From assembly GCF_040783535.2 (NCBI RefSeq), contig NZ_JBFONW020000004.1, positions 124,001 through 188,000 on the forward strand: a stretch of 64,000 bases of DNA, given 5' to 3'. The position numbers and the translations under genes were made by a program. How positions within the stretch are numbered: the first letter of the stretch is position 1; each line of letters begins with the position of its first letter. The notes beneath the pieces were generated by a model. It worked only from the letters and a program-made list of their open reading frames with translations. It ran no database searches and was not told where the DNA came from. This stretch comes from Aestuariibius insulae. Lineage in GTDB: Bacteria; Pseudomonadota; Alphaproteobacteria; Rhodobacterales; Rhodobacteraceae. Shown here piece by piece: positions 43,280 to 52,238 of this stretch.

Positions 43280-45226
43280 TTAGGCCAGGTCCGGCGGTGT
43301 TGCTTCGCGGGCGAGATCATTTGTAACCTCCTCTAAGGGTCTGACACTACTTTGTTTTTCTCCAAGTCGCCGAATGGAAACTGTCCGCTCTTCCACCTCC
43401 CGCTGACCGATCGCAAGGATGACGGGCACCTTGCCGACCGAATGTTCGCGGACTTTGTAATTGATCTTTTCGTTACGAGTATCGGCTTCGGCACGAATAC
43501 CGTTCTGCCGAAGTATTTCAACAACCTCGTTCGCGTAGTCGTCCGCATCCGACACGATTGTGGCCACCACCACCTGTCGGGGGGCGAGCCAGAAGGGCAG
43601 CTTTCCGGCAGAATTCTCGATCAGGATGCCGATGAACCGCTCAAAGCTGCCGAGGCAGGCCCGGTGGAGCATATAGGGACGATGTTTCGCACCGTCTTCG
43701 GCGATATAGGTTGCATCAAGCCGTTCCGGCAGATTGGGATCGACTTGAAAGGTGCCGCATTGCCACTCGCGACCGATGGCGTCGGTCAGTTTGAAATCAA
43801 GCTTGGGGCCGTAGAAAGCGCCTTCCCCCTCGTCGAGGGTATAGGGATGACCGGTTGATTTGATCGCGCTTTCCAGCGCGCTTTCGACATGGTCCCAGGA
43901 TTCCTCGCTGCCGACACGCTTTTCAGGCCGTGTCGCGAACATGATCTCGAAGGTGTCGAAGCCAAGATCGCTATAGACCCCCGCCAGATAATCGATGAAA
44001 GCAGCGCACTCCCCCTCGATTTGATCTTCGCGGCAGAAGATGTGGCCGTCATCCTGGGTAAAGCCGCGCACACGCATGATGCCGTGGAGCGCGCCTGAAG
44101 GTTCGTACCGGTTGCACGAGCCAAACTCGGCAAGGCGCAAGGGAAGATCGCGGTAGGATTTAAGACCCTGATTATAAAGCTGAACGTGACCCGGACAGTT
44201 CATGGGCTTGAGCGCATTGACGGCCTTTTCCCGGGCGTGATCCTCGTCGACTTCGACGATAAACATATGCTCTTGATATTTATCCCAGTGTCCTGATTTC
44301 TCCCACAAGGAGCGATCGACGACTTGCGGTGTATTCACCTCCTGATATCCGGCCGCGCGTTGCTTGCGGCGCATATAGTCCTGCAATTCGGTATAGATCG
44401 ACCAACCGTTGGGATGCCAGAAGACCTGACCGGGCGCCTCTTCTTGCATATGAAAGAGGTTCATTTCGCGTCCGAGTTTGCGGTGGTCGCGCTTTGCCGC
44501 CTCTTCGAGCATTAGCAGGTGTTTCTTAAGATCCTCTTTATTTCGGAAGGCGACCCCGTAAATTCTTTGCAACATCGCCCGGTCGCTGTCACCGCGCCAA
44601 TACGCTCCGGCGACCGACATGAGTTTCCACGCATCTCCAGGGACTTGGCCTGTATTCTGAAGGTGGGGCCCACGACACAGATCCTGCCAGTCGCCGTGCC
44701 AGTACATCCGCAGCGGCTCGTCGCCGGGGATCGCCTCGATCAGCTCGATCTTATAGGGCTCGCCGCTGTCCTTGTAATGCTGGATCGCGCGCTCCCGGTC
44801 CCAGATCTCGGTTCGGACGGGATCACGCAGGTTGATGATTTCTTTCATCTTTTTTTCGATGAGTCCGAGATCTTCGGGTGTGAAGGGCTCTGCGCGGTCG
44901 AAGTCGTAGTACCAACCGTTCGCGATGACGGGGCCGATGGTGACCTGGATATCGGGCCAGATCTCCTGAACGGCGCGGGCCATGATATGGGCTAGGTCGT
45001 GCCGGATAAGCTCGAGCGCTGGAGCTTCGTCCTTCAGCGTATTGATTTCAATGGAGGAATCTTGCTCGATTGGCCATTGGAGATCCCAGTGATCACCATT
45101 GATATTGGCCGAGATCGCTTTTTTTGCGAGACTGTTCGAAATCGACGCTGCAACGTCTTGGGCGGTGACGCCCTTGTCGTAAGAGCGGCTGTTACCATCA
45201 GGAAAAGTCAGGGAAATCTGGGACAT
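43280..45226 (-). CDS. thrS: Threonyl-tRNA synthetase
   Basis: The 648-residue class II synthetase charges tRNA-Thr. The N-terminal TGS domain (1-60) is followed by the editing SAD domain with HIMARAVQEIWP, the HPNGWSIYTELQDYMRR motif 1 region, motif 2 RYEPSGALHGIMRVRGFTQDDGH, and motif 3 in GSFERFIGILIEN, then the anticodon-binding domain. The zinc-ligand Cys in LKPMNCPGH is present. It is transcribed towards the bufferin operon with 172 bp between, so the buf genes probably have their own promoter. Confidence 0.97.
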   Translation of the reverse strand: MSQISLTFPDGNSRSYDKGVTAQDVAASISNSLAKKAISANINGDHWDLQWPIEQDSSIEINTLKDEAPALELIRHDLAHIMARAVQEIWPDIQVTIGPVIANGWYYDFDRAEPFTPEDLGLIEKKMKEIINLRDPVRTEIWDRERAIQHYKDSGEPYKIELIEAIPGDEPLRMYWHGDWQDLCRGPHLQNTGQVPGDAWKLMSVAGAYWRGDSDRAMLQRIYGVAFRNKEDLKKHLLMLEEAAKRDHRKLGREMNLFHMQEEAPGQVFWHPNGWSIYTELQDYMRRKQRAAGYQEVNTPQVVDRSLWEKSGHWDKYQEHMFIVEVDEDHAREKAVNALKPMNCPGHVQLYNQGLKSYRDLPLRLAEFGSCNRYEPSGALHGIMRVRGFTQDDGHIFCREDQIEGECAAFIDYLAGVYSDLGFDTFEIMFATRPEKRVGSEESWDHVESALESAIKSTGHPYTLDEGEGAFYGPKLDFKLTDAIGREWQCGTFQVDPNLPERLDATYIAEDGAKHRPYMLHRACLGSFERFIGILIENSAGKLPFWLAPRQVVVATIVSDADDYANEVVEILRQNGIRAEADTRNEKINYKVREHSVGKVPVILAIGQREVEERTVSIRRLGEKQSSVRPLEEVTNDLAREATPPDLA

Positions 45227-45695
45227 GGTCCGATGCTCCTCGTCAGTTTGGCGCCTACGGGACGCCCGGTTGCGGGTTGATATTGGTGCTTGATGACGGG
45301 GCGTCTGAGCTCCGTCAAGGGGATGCGGTATCCGGTCGGTATTGCGTCGGTATCCTGTCGGTCGAATTGTGTCATTAAATGATGTTTTGGAAACAAACGT
45401 GATCTAAATGGGAGATCGTTGATGGTTTGCTGTCGGATCCGAGGCAGACAGATATGCGAGTTTTCGGCGACCGCACCAGGCGGACCGAGATGCGGCTCTG
45501 GGTGAGTTCGATAAGCTCAGCCGCAGGTTTGATCAGGCCGATGACCATACGGGCGCTCGTACCGACGACATGTTTGGGATGGGCCGGTCCGGTCGGTCTC
45601 TCGAGCGAAGGTTTCCGATCTTCCTCCGGTCATTTTCGGGATGCGAAGCAGGCGCGTTCTCGCATAGCGTGATCGGGACCGGAATGGAGGGATGA
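45227..45695. other. Intergenic region without a convincing gene
   Basis: This gap separates thrS (leftward) from the hydrolase gene (rightward). Near 45330-45365 a GGTATCC/GGTCGGTAT element recurs several times in slightly varied form. An inverted repeat of GACGCCC with GGGCGTC lies close to the thrS start. Two plus-strand frames (around 45427-45680) are open but lack start signals and conserved sequence, so I call none. Confidence 0.4.
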
Positions 45696-46436
45696 TTGGT
45701 GGATTATCTGGACGGAGCGCGCGGGCGGCTTGCCTACGAAAAAACCGATGGGGAGGCCCCGGGGGTCGTCTTTCTGGGAGGGTTCAAATCGGACATGACC
45801 GGAACCAAGGCGGTGCATCTGCAAGACTGGGCCGAGCGGACGGGGCGCGGGTTCCTTCGGCTTGACTATGGCGGACATGGTGCGTCGGACGGGGCGTTCG
45901 AGGAGGGTGCCATCGGCGACTGGCTCGAGGATGCGCTGGCGGTGATCGAAGCGGTTACGGAAGGGCCGCAGGTTCTGGTGGGCTCGTCGATGGGCGGCTG
46001 GATTTCTCTTCTAATCCTGCGGGACCGGCCCGATCTGGTTGCGGGTCTCGTGACCATCGCGGCTGCGCCCGACTTTACCGAGGATGGATACTGGGCCGGG
46101 TTTTCGGAGGCGGATCGGGCGCGGTTGATGGCGGAGGGGGCCGTGGCGGTGCCGTCGGACTACGGGGAGCCCTATGTCATTACGCGGCGGCTGATCGAGG
46201 AGGGGCGGGCGCGTTTGGTCCTGCGCTCGCCGCTGGCCGCGCATGTGCCGGTGCGTATGCTGCAGGGGACCGCGGATGCGGATGTCCCTATGGGCTGGGC
46301 TTTGCGGCTTCTGGAGCATCTGGAAGGGGAGGATGTGCGGTTGACGCTCGCGAAAGGGTCCGATCACAGATTTTCGGCGCCAGGTGAGCTGGCGCTGATC
46401 GAGGCGGCGGTGGAGGATGTGCTGGGGCGTATCTGA
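45696..46436 (+). CDS. Alpha/beta hydrolase
   Basis: The 246-residue protein has the serine hydrolase fold with nucleophile elbow GSSMGG (VLVGSSMGGWISLLI), the acid in GTADADVPMGWA and the histidine in GSDHRFS. The oxyanion strand VVFLGGFKSDMTGTKA is present. The start is TTG at 45696 or GTG at 45699; GGAGG lies just upstream of either. It is the first gene of the plus-strand group reaching 55 kb, though a palindrome of 53 bp separates it from the transporter gene. The substrate is unknown. Confidence 0.85.
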   Translation: MVDYLDGARGRLAYEKTDGEAPGVVFLGGFKSDMTGTKAVHLQDWAERTGRGFLRLDYGGHGASDGAFEEGAIGDWLEDALAVIEAVTEGPQVLVGSSMGGWISLLILRDRPDLVAGLVTIAAAPDFTEDGYWAGFSEADRARLMAEGAVAVPSDYGEPYVITRRLIEEGRARLVLRSPLAAHVPVRMLQGTADADVPMGWALRLLEHLEGEDVRLTLAKGSDHRFSAPGELALIEAAVEDVLGRI

Positions 46437-46439
46437 CAT

Positions 46440-46492
46440 CCGGACGGGCGACTGCGCTCGCGGCTGCGCCGGAGCGACACCCGCCCGCCCGG
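46440..46492. repeat. REP-like GC-rich palindrome
   Basis: CCGG-a-CGGGCG (46440-46450) pairs with CGCCCG-c-CCGG (46482-46492), a 10-bp stem with one mismatch; the loop carries TGCGCTCGCGGCTGCG. A related palindrome lies at 49326-49376. Both are intergenic and follow a stop codon, as expected of REP-type elements or strong terminators. Confidence 0.55.
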
Positions 46493-46562
46493 AGCCTTCG
46501 GGAGCGCGGGGCGGCTTGCTATCGGCGCGTGATTTGCGCTTGGTGGTGCCTGGGAGGACGGT

Positions 46563-47903
46563 ATGAGTTTGAGCATCGGGCAGAAGGCCGGCTGGGGGCT
46601 GGCCGATATGGGCGTGAACGTCTTCGTGGTCGTCAAGCAGCTGCTGGTTCTGTCCTTTCTGACGCAGTTTCTGGGCGTGCCGGTGGTCTGGGCCGGGGCG
46701 CTGACGACCGCAATTTTGGCCTTCGACATGGTGACCGATCCGCTGGTGGGGTTTCTGAGCGACCGGACCGAGACGCGGTTCGGGCGGCGGGCGCCCTGGA
46801 TGGTCGTGGGCGCGGTGGTGCTGGCGCTGGGCATGTTGGGGATCTTTGCCGCGCCGGACCGGACGGCGGCTTTGGATCTGGTATGGGTCGGCGGGTTCTT
46901 TGCCGTGGCGACGCTGGGCTTTACCATGATCGCTATTCCCTATGGAGCGATGGCTGGCGAGATGACGCAGGATGCGGCGGAGCGCTCGGCGATGACGGGC
47001 TGGCGCATGGCCTTTGCCTCGCTAGGGATCCTCGTGGGCGGGGCGCTGATCCCGGCCGTGGCGGCGAGCCAGGGGTATTTCGTGGCGATGGCGATCTTTG
47101 CACCGGTGACCGTGATCGCGGTCTGGCTGTCGGTGTGGGCGACATGGCGCGCGCCGCGGATCATGAGAGGCACGACGGAAGGGTTCCTTGGTCTGGTCCG
47201 GATGGTGCTGTCCAATGGCGCCTTCGTGCGACTGGTCCTGATTTACGGATTGATGACGCTGGGGATCGCGGTGCTAACGGCGGCGGTACCGTTCGCGGCG
47301 GTCTATCTGGTGATCGATCCTGGCTCATCGGCACTGAGCCAAGCGGCGACGGGGTTGCCAATGGCGTCGCTGATGTTTGCGGCCTTCGTCATCGGCTCGA
47401 TCCTGAGCCAGGCGGGCTGGGTCTGGCTGTCGGCGCGGCTCGGCAAGGTGATGGCGCTGGTGGCCGGGCTGGTCTTTTACATTGGAGTTCTTTGCGCGGT
47501 CTTTGCGGTGCTGCCCTCGGGCGATCTGGGACTGGTTTTTTGTGTGTTCCTTCTGGTCGGAGCGGCCAACGGATCTTACCAGCAGATCCCTTGGGCGATC
47601 TATCCGGACCTGATGGATGTCACGCGGGCCCGGACCGGAGAGGCGATCGAGGGCGCGTTCTCCGCGATCTGGCTCTTCGGGCAGAAGGCGGCGAACGCGG
47701 TCGGGCCGCTGATCCTGTCGCTGATTCTTGGGGCCTATGGTTGGCAGGAAGCGTCGGGCGGGGAGGTCGTGCCGCAGACGGAGGGTGCCGTTCTGGCGCT
47801 AAAGGCGGGGGCCACGCTGCTTCCGGCGGCTCTTTTGGCGCTGTCCGTTGTGGCGGTTCTGGCGATTTATCGTCCGGCGGAGCAGCGCGTTTTGCAGCGC
47901 TGA
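46563..47903 (+). CDS. Major facilitator, GPH/MFS_2 sugar-type transporter
   Basis: The 446-residue inner-membrane transporter has twelve hydrophobic segments. It carries the MFS_2 signature near the N-terminus: TTAILAFDMVTDPLVGFLSDRTETRFGRRAPWMVVGA, with the typical D-x-x-T-D-P pattern. Family members import glycosides, pentosides and hexuronides with cations. The ATG has GGGAGGA upstream. It is the likely uptake component for the genes that follow; 97 bp separate its stop from the HisD-like gene. Confidence 0.93.
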   Translation: MSLSIGQKAGWGLADMGVNVFVVVKQLLVLSFLTQFLGVPVVWAGALTTAILAFDMVTDPLVGFLSDRTETRFGRRAPWMVVGAVVLALGMLGIFAAPDRTAALDLVWVGGFFAVATLGFTMIAIPYGAMAGEMTQDAAERSAMTGWRMAFASLGILVGGALIPAVAASQGYFVAMAIFAPVTVIAVWLSVWATWRAPRIMRGTTEGFLGLVRMVLSNGAFVRLVLIYGLMTLGIAVLTAAVPFAAVYLVIDPGSSALSQAATGLPMASLMFAAFVIGSILSQAGWVWLSARLGKVMALVAGLVFYIGVLCAVFAVLPSGDLGLVFCVFLLVGAANGSYQQIPWAIYPDLMDVTRARTGEAIEGAFSAIWLFGQKAANAVGPLILSLILGAYGWQEASGGEVVPQTEGAVLALKAGATLLPAALLALSVVAVLAIYRPAEQRVLQR

Positions 47904-48000
47904 GGGAGGGACGCGCGTTTTGACGTTGAGGCGGGACGAGGGGGGCGTATCCTTTGGTCTGGACCGGCGAGTCGCAGGTAAAGCAATCGGGAGGATTGGC

Positions 48001-49326
48001 ATGGCGGAGCATCTGAAGGAGGCGCGCAGCGCGGGCGAGCGGGCGCAGGACGATGCCAAGGTGCGAGGGACGGTCGAAGGGCTGCTCGCCGATATCGAGA
48101 TGCGCGGTGATGGGGCGGTGCGGGAGCTGTCGGAGAAGTTCGACGGCTATTCGCGGGAGAGCTACCGGCTGAGCGAGAGCGAAGTCGAGGGCATCGTGGC
48201 GCAAGTGTCCGAGCGCGAGATGGCCGATATTCGTTTTGCCCACGATCAGGTCGTGGCCTTTGCCAAGGCGCAGCGGGCGTCGATGACCGATATCGAGGTG
48301 GAGGCGATGCCGGGTGTGATCCTGGGGCACAAGACGATCCCGGTTCAATCGGTGGGATGCTATGTGCCGGGTGGGAAGTTCCCGATGGTGGCTTCGGCGC
48401 ATATGTCAGTGGCGACGGCCTCGGTCGCGGGTGTGCCGCGGATCATCGCCTGCACCCCGCCGTTTCAGGGCCGCCCGAACCCGGCGGTGATCGCCGCGAT
48501 GCAGATAGGCGGCGCGCACGAGATCTATGTGATGGGCGGCGTGCAAGCGATCGGCGCGATGGCTTTGGGCACGCAGACGATTGCGCCGGTCGATATGCTG
48601 GTCGGCCCGGGCAATGCCTTTGTGGCCGAGGCGAAACGGCAGCTGTTCGGGCGGGTCGGGATCGATCTGTTTGCCGGGCCGACCGAGACGATGGTCATCG
48701 CCGACGAGACGGTCGATGCGGAGATCTGCGCAACCGATCTGCTTGGGCAGGCGGAGCATGGGTATAATTCACCGGCGGTGATGCTGACGACCTCGCACAG
48801 GCTTGCCGATGAGACGCTCGCGGAGATCGACCGGCTGCTTCAGATCCTGCCGACGGCTGAGACGGCGGGCGCGTCCTGGCGCGATTACGGGGAGGTGATC
48901 CTGTGCGCGGATCATGACGAGATGCTGCAGGTCGCCAATGAGATCGCGTCCGAGCACGTGCAGGTGATGACCGATCGGGACGATTGGTATCTGGAGAACA
49001 TGCACTCCTACGGGGCGCTGTTTCTGGGGCCGCGGACGAATGTGGCCAATGGCGACAAGGTGATCGGGACGAACCATACGCTGCCGACGAAAAAGGCGGG
49101 GCGGTATACGGGCGGTTTGTGGGTCGGCAAGTTTCTGAAGACGCATTCCTATCAGAAGGTCACGAGCGACGAGGCGGCGGCTTTGGTCGGCTCATATGGG
49201 TCGCGATTGTGCATGCTGGAAGGATTCGTGGGTCATGCGGAGCAGTGCAATATCCGGGTAAGACGCTATGGCGGGGTGAACGTGCCTTACGGGGAGGGTG
49301 CTCCGTACCGGGATGCGGCGGAGTAG
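48001..49326 (+). CDS. Histidinol dehydrogenase-family NAD dehydrogenase
   Basis: The 441-residue zinc enzyme belongs to the HisD superfamily. Start at 48001, with GGGAGGATTGGC upstream. All metal and catalytic positions are kept: Q250 and H253 (LGQAEHGYNSP), the Glu-His of IASEHVQVM, Asp in NGDKVIGTNHTLPT, and His in EGFVGHAEQC. NAD-binding YVPGG and VGPGN are present. Sequence pattern (DAKVR.VE..LADIE.RGD.AVRELSEKFD) is closer to HisD paralogues such as HpsN, sulfopropanediol 3-dehydrogenase, than to biosynthetic HisD, and no his genes are nearby. It probably oxidises a primary alcohol to acid in the catabolic cluster. Confidence 0.85.
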   Translation: MAEHLKEARSAGERAQDDAKVRGTVEGLLADIEMRGDGAVRELSEKFDGYSRESYRLSESEVEGIVAQVSEREMADIRFAHDQVVAFAKAQRASMTDIEVEAMPGVILGHKTIPVQSVGCYVPGGKFPMVASAHMSVATASVAGVPRIIACTPPFQGRPNPAVIAAMQIGGAHEIYVMGGVQAIGAMALGTQTIAPVDMLVGPGNAFVAEAKRQLFGRVGIDLFAGPTETMVIADETVDAEICATDLLGQAEHGYNSPAVMLTTSHRLADETLAEIDRLLQILPTAETAGASWRDYGEVILCADHDEMLQVANEIASEHVQVMTDRDDWYLENMHSYGALFLGPRTNVANGDKVIGTNHTLPTKKAGRYTGGLWVGKFLKTHSYQKVTSDEAAALVGSYGSRLCMLEGFVGHAEQCNIRVRRYGGVNVPYGEGAPYRDAAE

Positions 49327-49376
49327 GGACGGCGGGACGACGCTCGCGCTGCGCGCATCGCCCCGCCCACCGTCCC
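49326..49376. repeat. REP-like palindrome after the HisD-like gene
   Basis: GGGACGG (49326-49332) pairs with CCGTCCC (49370-49376); the loop has further pairing around GCTCGCGCTGCGCGC. It begins at the stop codon. Its sequence theme matches the palindrome at 46440-46492, which suggests a shared repeat family. Confidence 0.55.
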
Positions 49377-49393
49377 AGTTCCCCTCCGGAGAG

Positions 49394-49411
49394 GTATTTT
49401 TGGCAAGATGA
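49394..49411 (+). repeat. Short intergenic repeat, copy 1
   Basis: GTATTTTTGGCAAGATGA is nearly identical (17 of 18 bases) to a second copy at 50787-50804. Both lie between a stop and the next start in the same cluster. The run of T follows a GC-rich palindrome here, so copy 1 may also be the tail of a terminator. Confidence 0.6.
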
Positions 49412-49426
49412 GGAAGTGGTTGCGCT

Positions 49427-50377
49427 GTGATTGAGGTTTTGGGGTCTGCGGCGGATGAGGGGGCCGGAGCGTATCGGGAGGCGCTGGGTGCTTTGATGAC
49501 CCCAGAGACGGCGGTTCGGCTGTGTCATCCTTTGGGAGATGCGATTGGGGCGGAGGGGCTGTTCGAGATTGGGATGGCGCCTCTGTTCGCAGCGTTCCCC
49601 GATCTGGAGCGGCGGGATCTGATCCGGCTGCGGGGGCACGATGCGAACGGGTCCGAGTGGATCGGGGTTTGCGGCTATTGGGCCGGGCGGTTTACGGCGC
49701 CCTATCTGGGGATACCGCCAACGGGGCGGATTGCGGCGATGCGGTATCACGACTTTTTCAGGATCGAGGAGAAGCGGATCGTCGAGATGCAGGCGATCTG
49801 GGACATCCCCGAGCTTGTGATGCAGGCGGGCTTCTGGCCGATGGGGCCGTCCACCGGGCGGGACTGGCAGGTGCCAGGGCCTCAGACGCAGGATGGGCTT
49901 CGGGTGGCAGGCGATGGGGCGGCGGCTTTGGGTGTTGTGCGGGAGATGCTGGAGCATCTGGGCAAATCGACCGAAAGTGTCGAGGCGATGCGGCTGCCCG
50001 CGTTTTGGCATCCGCATTGCTCGTGGTACGGGCCGGCTGGGATCGGGACGGCGCGGGGGATCGACGGGTTTCGGGCGCATCATCAGGTGCCGTTTCTGAA
50101 TGCTCTGCCGGACCGGAACGGGGATCCGGCGAACGGGCATCTTTTTGCTGAGGGCGATTATGTCGGGTTCACGGGCTGGCCGGGGATGCGGATGACGGTC
50201 ACTGGTGACGGCTGGCTGGGGATCGCGCCGGCAGGGCAGAAGATCACGATGCGCTCGCTCGATTTCTGGCGGGTCGATGCGGGGATGATCCGGGAGAACT
50301 GGGTGCTGATCGATCTGCTGGATGTGTGGGCTCAACTGGGCGTCGATGTGTTAGGACGGATGCGAGAGATTCTTTGA
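49427..50377 (+). CDS. Double NTF2/SnoaL-like protein
   Basis: The 316-residue protein is built from two NTF2-like (SnoaL) domains, about 1-150 and 165-316. Domain 1 has RYHDFFRIEEKRIVEMQAIWDI and domain 2 SLDFWRVDAGMIRENWVLIDLLDVWAQLG, the closing strands of the cyclase/isomerase fold. It starts with GTG, with AGGAAG upstream. No conserved catalytic set is certain; related proteins are ester cyclases, isomerases and dehydratases. It is paired with a second double-NTF2 protein at 52235-53188 in the same cluster. Confidence 0.8.
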   Translation: MIEVLGSAADEGAGAYREALGALMTPETAVRLCHPLGDAIGAEGLFEIGMAPLFAAFPDLERRDLIRLRGHDANGSEWIGVCGYWAGRFTAPYLGIPPTGRIAAMRYHDFFRIEEKRIVEMQAIWDIPELVMQAGFWPMGPSTGRDWQVPGPQTQDGLRVAGDGAAALGVVREMLEHLGKSTESVEAMRLPAFWHPHCSWYGPAGIGTARGIDGFRAHHQVPFLNALPDRNGDPANGHLFAEGDYVGFTGWPGMRMTVTGDGWLGIAPAGQKITMRSLDFWRVDAGMIRENWVLIDLLDVWAQLGVDVLGRMREIL

Positions 50378-50389
50378 GCGGAGGGCGTG

Positions 50390-50773
50390 ATGGCCGATCA
50401 TCCGAGTGTGGTGCCGTATCTGTCGTATAAGGACGGTGCGGCGGCGATCGAGTTTTTGACGGCTGCCTTTGGGCTCGAGCTGCTGTTCAAGCAAGAAGAT
50501 GAGGCGGGGGCGCTTCAGCATGCGGAGCTGCGCTATGGCAATGGCGTGATCCTGATCGGCACGGCGGATCTGCCGAAGGGATCGCCGGGCATTTATCTGG
50601 TGGTCGAGGATGTGGCCGCCCATCACGCGCGGGCCATGGCGGCGGGCGCGGGGGAGGTCTATCCGCCCGAGGAGACCGAATGGGGCACGCAGCGTTGGCG
50701 GGCGAAGGATCCCGAAGGGCATGAATGGAGCTTTGGCAGCTATTCGCCCCAGACCGAGGCGCCGAGCTGGTAG
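50390..50773 (+). CDS. VOC-superfamily (glyoxalase/bleomycin-resistance-like) protein
   Basis: The 127-residue protein has the VOC pattern: VVPYLSYKDGAAAIEFLTAAFGLELL, LQHAELRYGNGVILIGTA, GIYLVVEDVAAHHARAMAAGA and DPEGHEWSFGSY. The GHEWSFG ending is typical of the PhnB-like branch. Start is ATG at 50390 (GGAGGG upstream); GTG at 50387 is also possible. It lies 12 bp after the double-NTF2 gene. Its reaction is unknown; it could be an isomerase or dioxygenase-like step. Confidence 0.88.
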   Translation: MADHPSVVPYLSYKDGAAAIEFLTAAFGLELLFKQEDEAGALQHAELRYGNGVILIGTADLPKGSPGIYLVVEDVAAHHARAMAAGAGEVYPPEETEWGTQRWRAKDPEGHEWSFGSYSPQTEAPSW

Positions 50774-50786
50774 GGTGGGATCTTGA

Positions 50787-50804
50787 GTATTTTTGGCCAG
50801 ATGA
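50787..50804 (+). repeat. Short intergenic repeat, copy 2
   Basis: GTATTTTTGGCCAGATGA, differing in one base from copy 1 at 49394-49411. It lies 14 bp after the VOC stop. Such sequences recur in intergenic DNA of Rhodobacteraceae genomes to my knowledge; the function is not established. Confidence 0.6.
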
Positions 50805-50821
50805 AGCGGATCCTCTGACAG

Positions 50822-51466
50822 GTGCGGCGACCGCAAAGCATGTGGAGCCTTGAGACGTTGGGGCGGGTGCGGCTCTCGCGGCACTTTTACATGCGGGAAT
50901 TTCTTTATTCTGAGATCGCGAATTTCTACGGGATGCAGAATATTCCAGATGATCCAGATCTGGCGGTGGAAACGGGAACGCGGTTCTGTACCGAATTGCT
51001 CGACCCGCTGGAGGAGACCTTTGGCCGGGTCGCGGTGCGGTCGGGATATCGGTCGCGCGCTGTGAACCGGTTCGGGAACGAGAACCGTCTGAATTGCGCG
51101 CGAAACGACAATCCGATGGAATGTCATATCTGGGATTGGGCGTCCGGGGAGGCGGCGGTTGCGGGAGCATCGATCGTGATCCCTTGGTTCGTGGACCGCT
51201 ACGAGGTGGGGCGGGACTGGCGGGATCTGGCCTGGTGGATCCATGATCATCTGCCCTATTCGGAGATGTGGTTTTTCCCGAAGCTGTGCGCCTTCAACCT
51301 CGTCTGGCGGCCAGCGCCGTGGCGGACGATCTCGTCCTATGTGGCGCCGAAGGGGATGCTGCTGCGCGCCGGAGCGGAGCCATGTGAGCCGCTTGAGGCG
51401 CGCCGGGCGCGCTATGCCGATTTTCCGCCTTTGCGCGGCGTTGCCTCTGCCGGAGGGGATGCCTAG
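50822..51466 (+). CDS. Hypothetical protein, peptidase M15-like N-terminal half
   Basis: The 214-residue soluble protein reads LGRVRLSRHFYMREFLYSEIANFYGMQNIP at about 13-42 and then ETFGRVAVRSGYRSRAVN, which recalls M15-type peptidase or phage-like peptidase domains. The metal ligands are only partly evident (ECHIWDWA, IHDHLPYSEMWF). The start could be GTG at 50822 or ATG at 50840; neither has a good ribosome binding site. I do not assign a function. It sits in the middle of the cluster with 48 bp and 10 bp to its neighbours. Confidence 0.7.
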   Translation: MRRPQSMWSLETLGRVRLSRHFYMREFLYSEIANFYGMQNIPDDPDLAVETGTRFCTELLDPLEETFGRVAVRSGYRSRAVNRFGNENRLNCARNDNPMECHIWDWASGEAAVAGASIVIPWFVDRYEVGRDWRDLAWWIHDHLPYSEMWFFPKLCAFNLVWRPAPWRTISSYVAPKGMLLRAGAEPCEPLEARRARYADFPPLRGVASAGGDA

Positions 51467-51476
51467 GGTCCGGCCT

Positions 51477-52238
51477 ATGGATATGCAACTTCCTCGGACG
51501 CCGTCCTTCGGGCTGGCGGGAAAGCGGGCGCTGGTCACGGGCGGCTCGCGCGGGATCGGGCTGGGATGCGCCGCGGCTTTGGCGGAGGCTGGTGCGTCTG
51601 TTGTGGTCGCGGCACGCGGGGCCGACGCGCTTGATGCGGCTGTGACCGCGATGCAGGGGCAGGGATATCAGGCCGAAGCCTGGACGCTTGATGTCACGGA
51701 TGTGGAGGCGGTGCGCGCAGGCATCGAGGCCAGGGGGCCGTTCGATATCCTTTGCAATTCGGCGGGACTTGCCCGGCACGGGCCATCGATCGAGACCGTG
51801 CCGGAGGATTTTGACGCGGTTGTCGGCGTGAATCTGCGGGCGGCCTATTTTCTGGCGCAGGCGGTGGCGCAGAAGATGCCGCGCGGCGGGGCGATCCTGC
51901 AGATCTCAAGCCAGATGGGCCATGTGGGCGGGCCTGAGCGCGCGGTCTATTGCGCGACCAAGCATGGGGTCGAGGGGATGACCAAGGCGATGGCGATCGA
52001 ATGGGGTGGGCGCGGCATCCGGGTCAACACGATCTGCCCAACCTTTATCCTTACGGAGTTGACCGCTTCGACCTTTGCGCAAGCGGAGAAGCGAGCCTGG
52101 ATCGAGGAGAAGATCAAGTTGGGCCGGGTGGGCGAGGTGGAAGATATCATGGGGGCCGTGGTGTTTCTGGCCTCGGATGCAGCGGCGATGATCACGGGAA
52201 CGAGCCTGCTGGTCGATGGAGGATGGACGGCGGAATGA
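51477..52238 (+). CDS. Short-chain dehydrogenase/reductase
   Basis: The 253-residue classical SDR has the cofactor motif TGGSRGIG (VTGGSRGIGLG), NSAG, the catalytic serine in ISSQMG, YCATK for Tyr and Lys, and the C-terminal TGTSLLVDGGWTAE. The start at 51477 is chosen because the family N-terminus begins with GLAGKRALVTGG; the open frame extends much further upstream over the preceding gene. The TGA overlaps the next ATG (ATGA), giving translational coupling with the second double-NTF2 gene. It probably oxidises a secondary alcohol in the cluster pathway. Confidence 0.93.
   Translation: MDMQLPRTPSFGLAGKRALVTGGSRGIGLGCAAALAEAGASVVVAARGADALDAAVTAMQGQGYQAEAWTLDVTDVEAVRAGIEARGPFDILCNSAGLARHGPSIETVPEDFDAVVGVNLRAAYFLAQAVAQKMPRGGAILQISSQMGHVGGPERAVYCATKHGVEGMTKAMAIEWGGRGIRVNTICPTFILTELTASTFAQAEKRAWIEEKIKLGRVGEVEDIMGAVVFLASDAAAMITGTSLLVDGGWTAE

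Noticed and set aside
45208..45375. Short minus-strand frame overlapping the thrS start, considered as a regulatory leader
   Set aside because: It has scattered but not consecutive Thr codons and no hairpin logic; no ribosome binding site was seen.
45427..45672. 81-codon plus-strand frame upstream of the alpha/beta hydrolase
   Set aside because: Ser/Arg-rich, starts with TTG and has no conserved pattern.
46529..47923. 464-codon open frame overlapping the transporter gene in another frame
   Set aside because: It is extremely Gly/Arg-rich without any domain pattern, while the 46563-47903 frame is a clear MFS_2 protein. It is a by-product of GC-rich codons.
49160..50335. 391-codon antisense open frame over the HisD-like and first NTF2 genes
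   Set aside because: Pro/Arg/His-rich composition and no conserved motif; the plus-strand genes explain the DNA.
50351..51538. 395-codon antisense open frame over the VOC and M15-like genes
   Set aside because: Same reason: Arg/Pro/His-rich shadow of GC-rich coding DNA.
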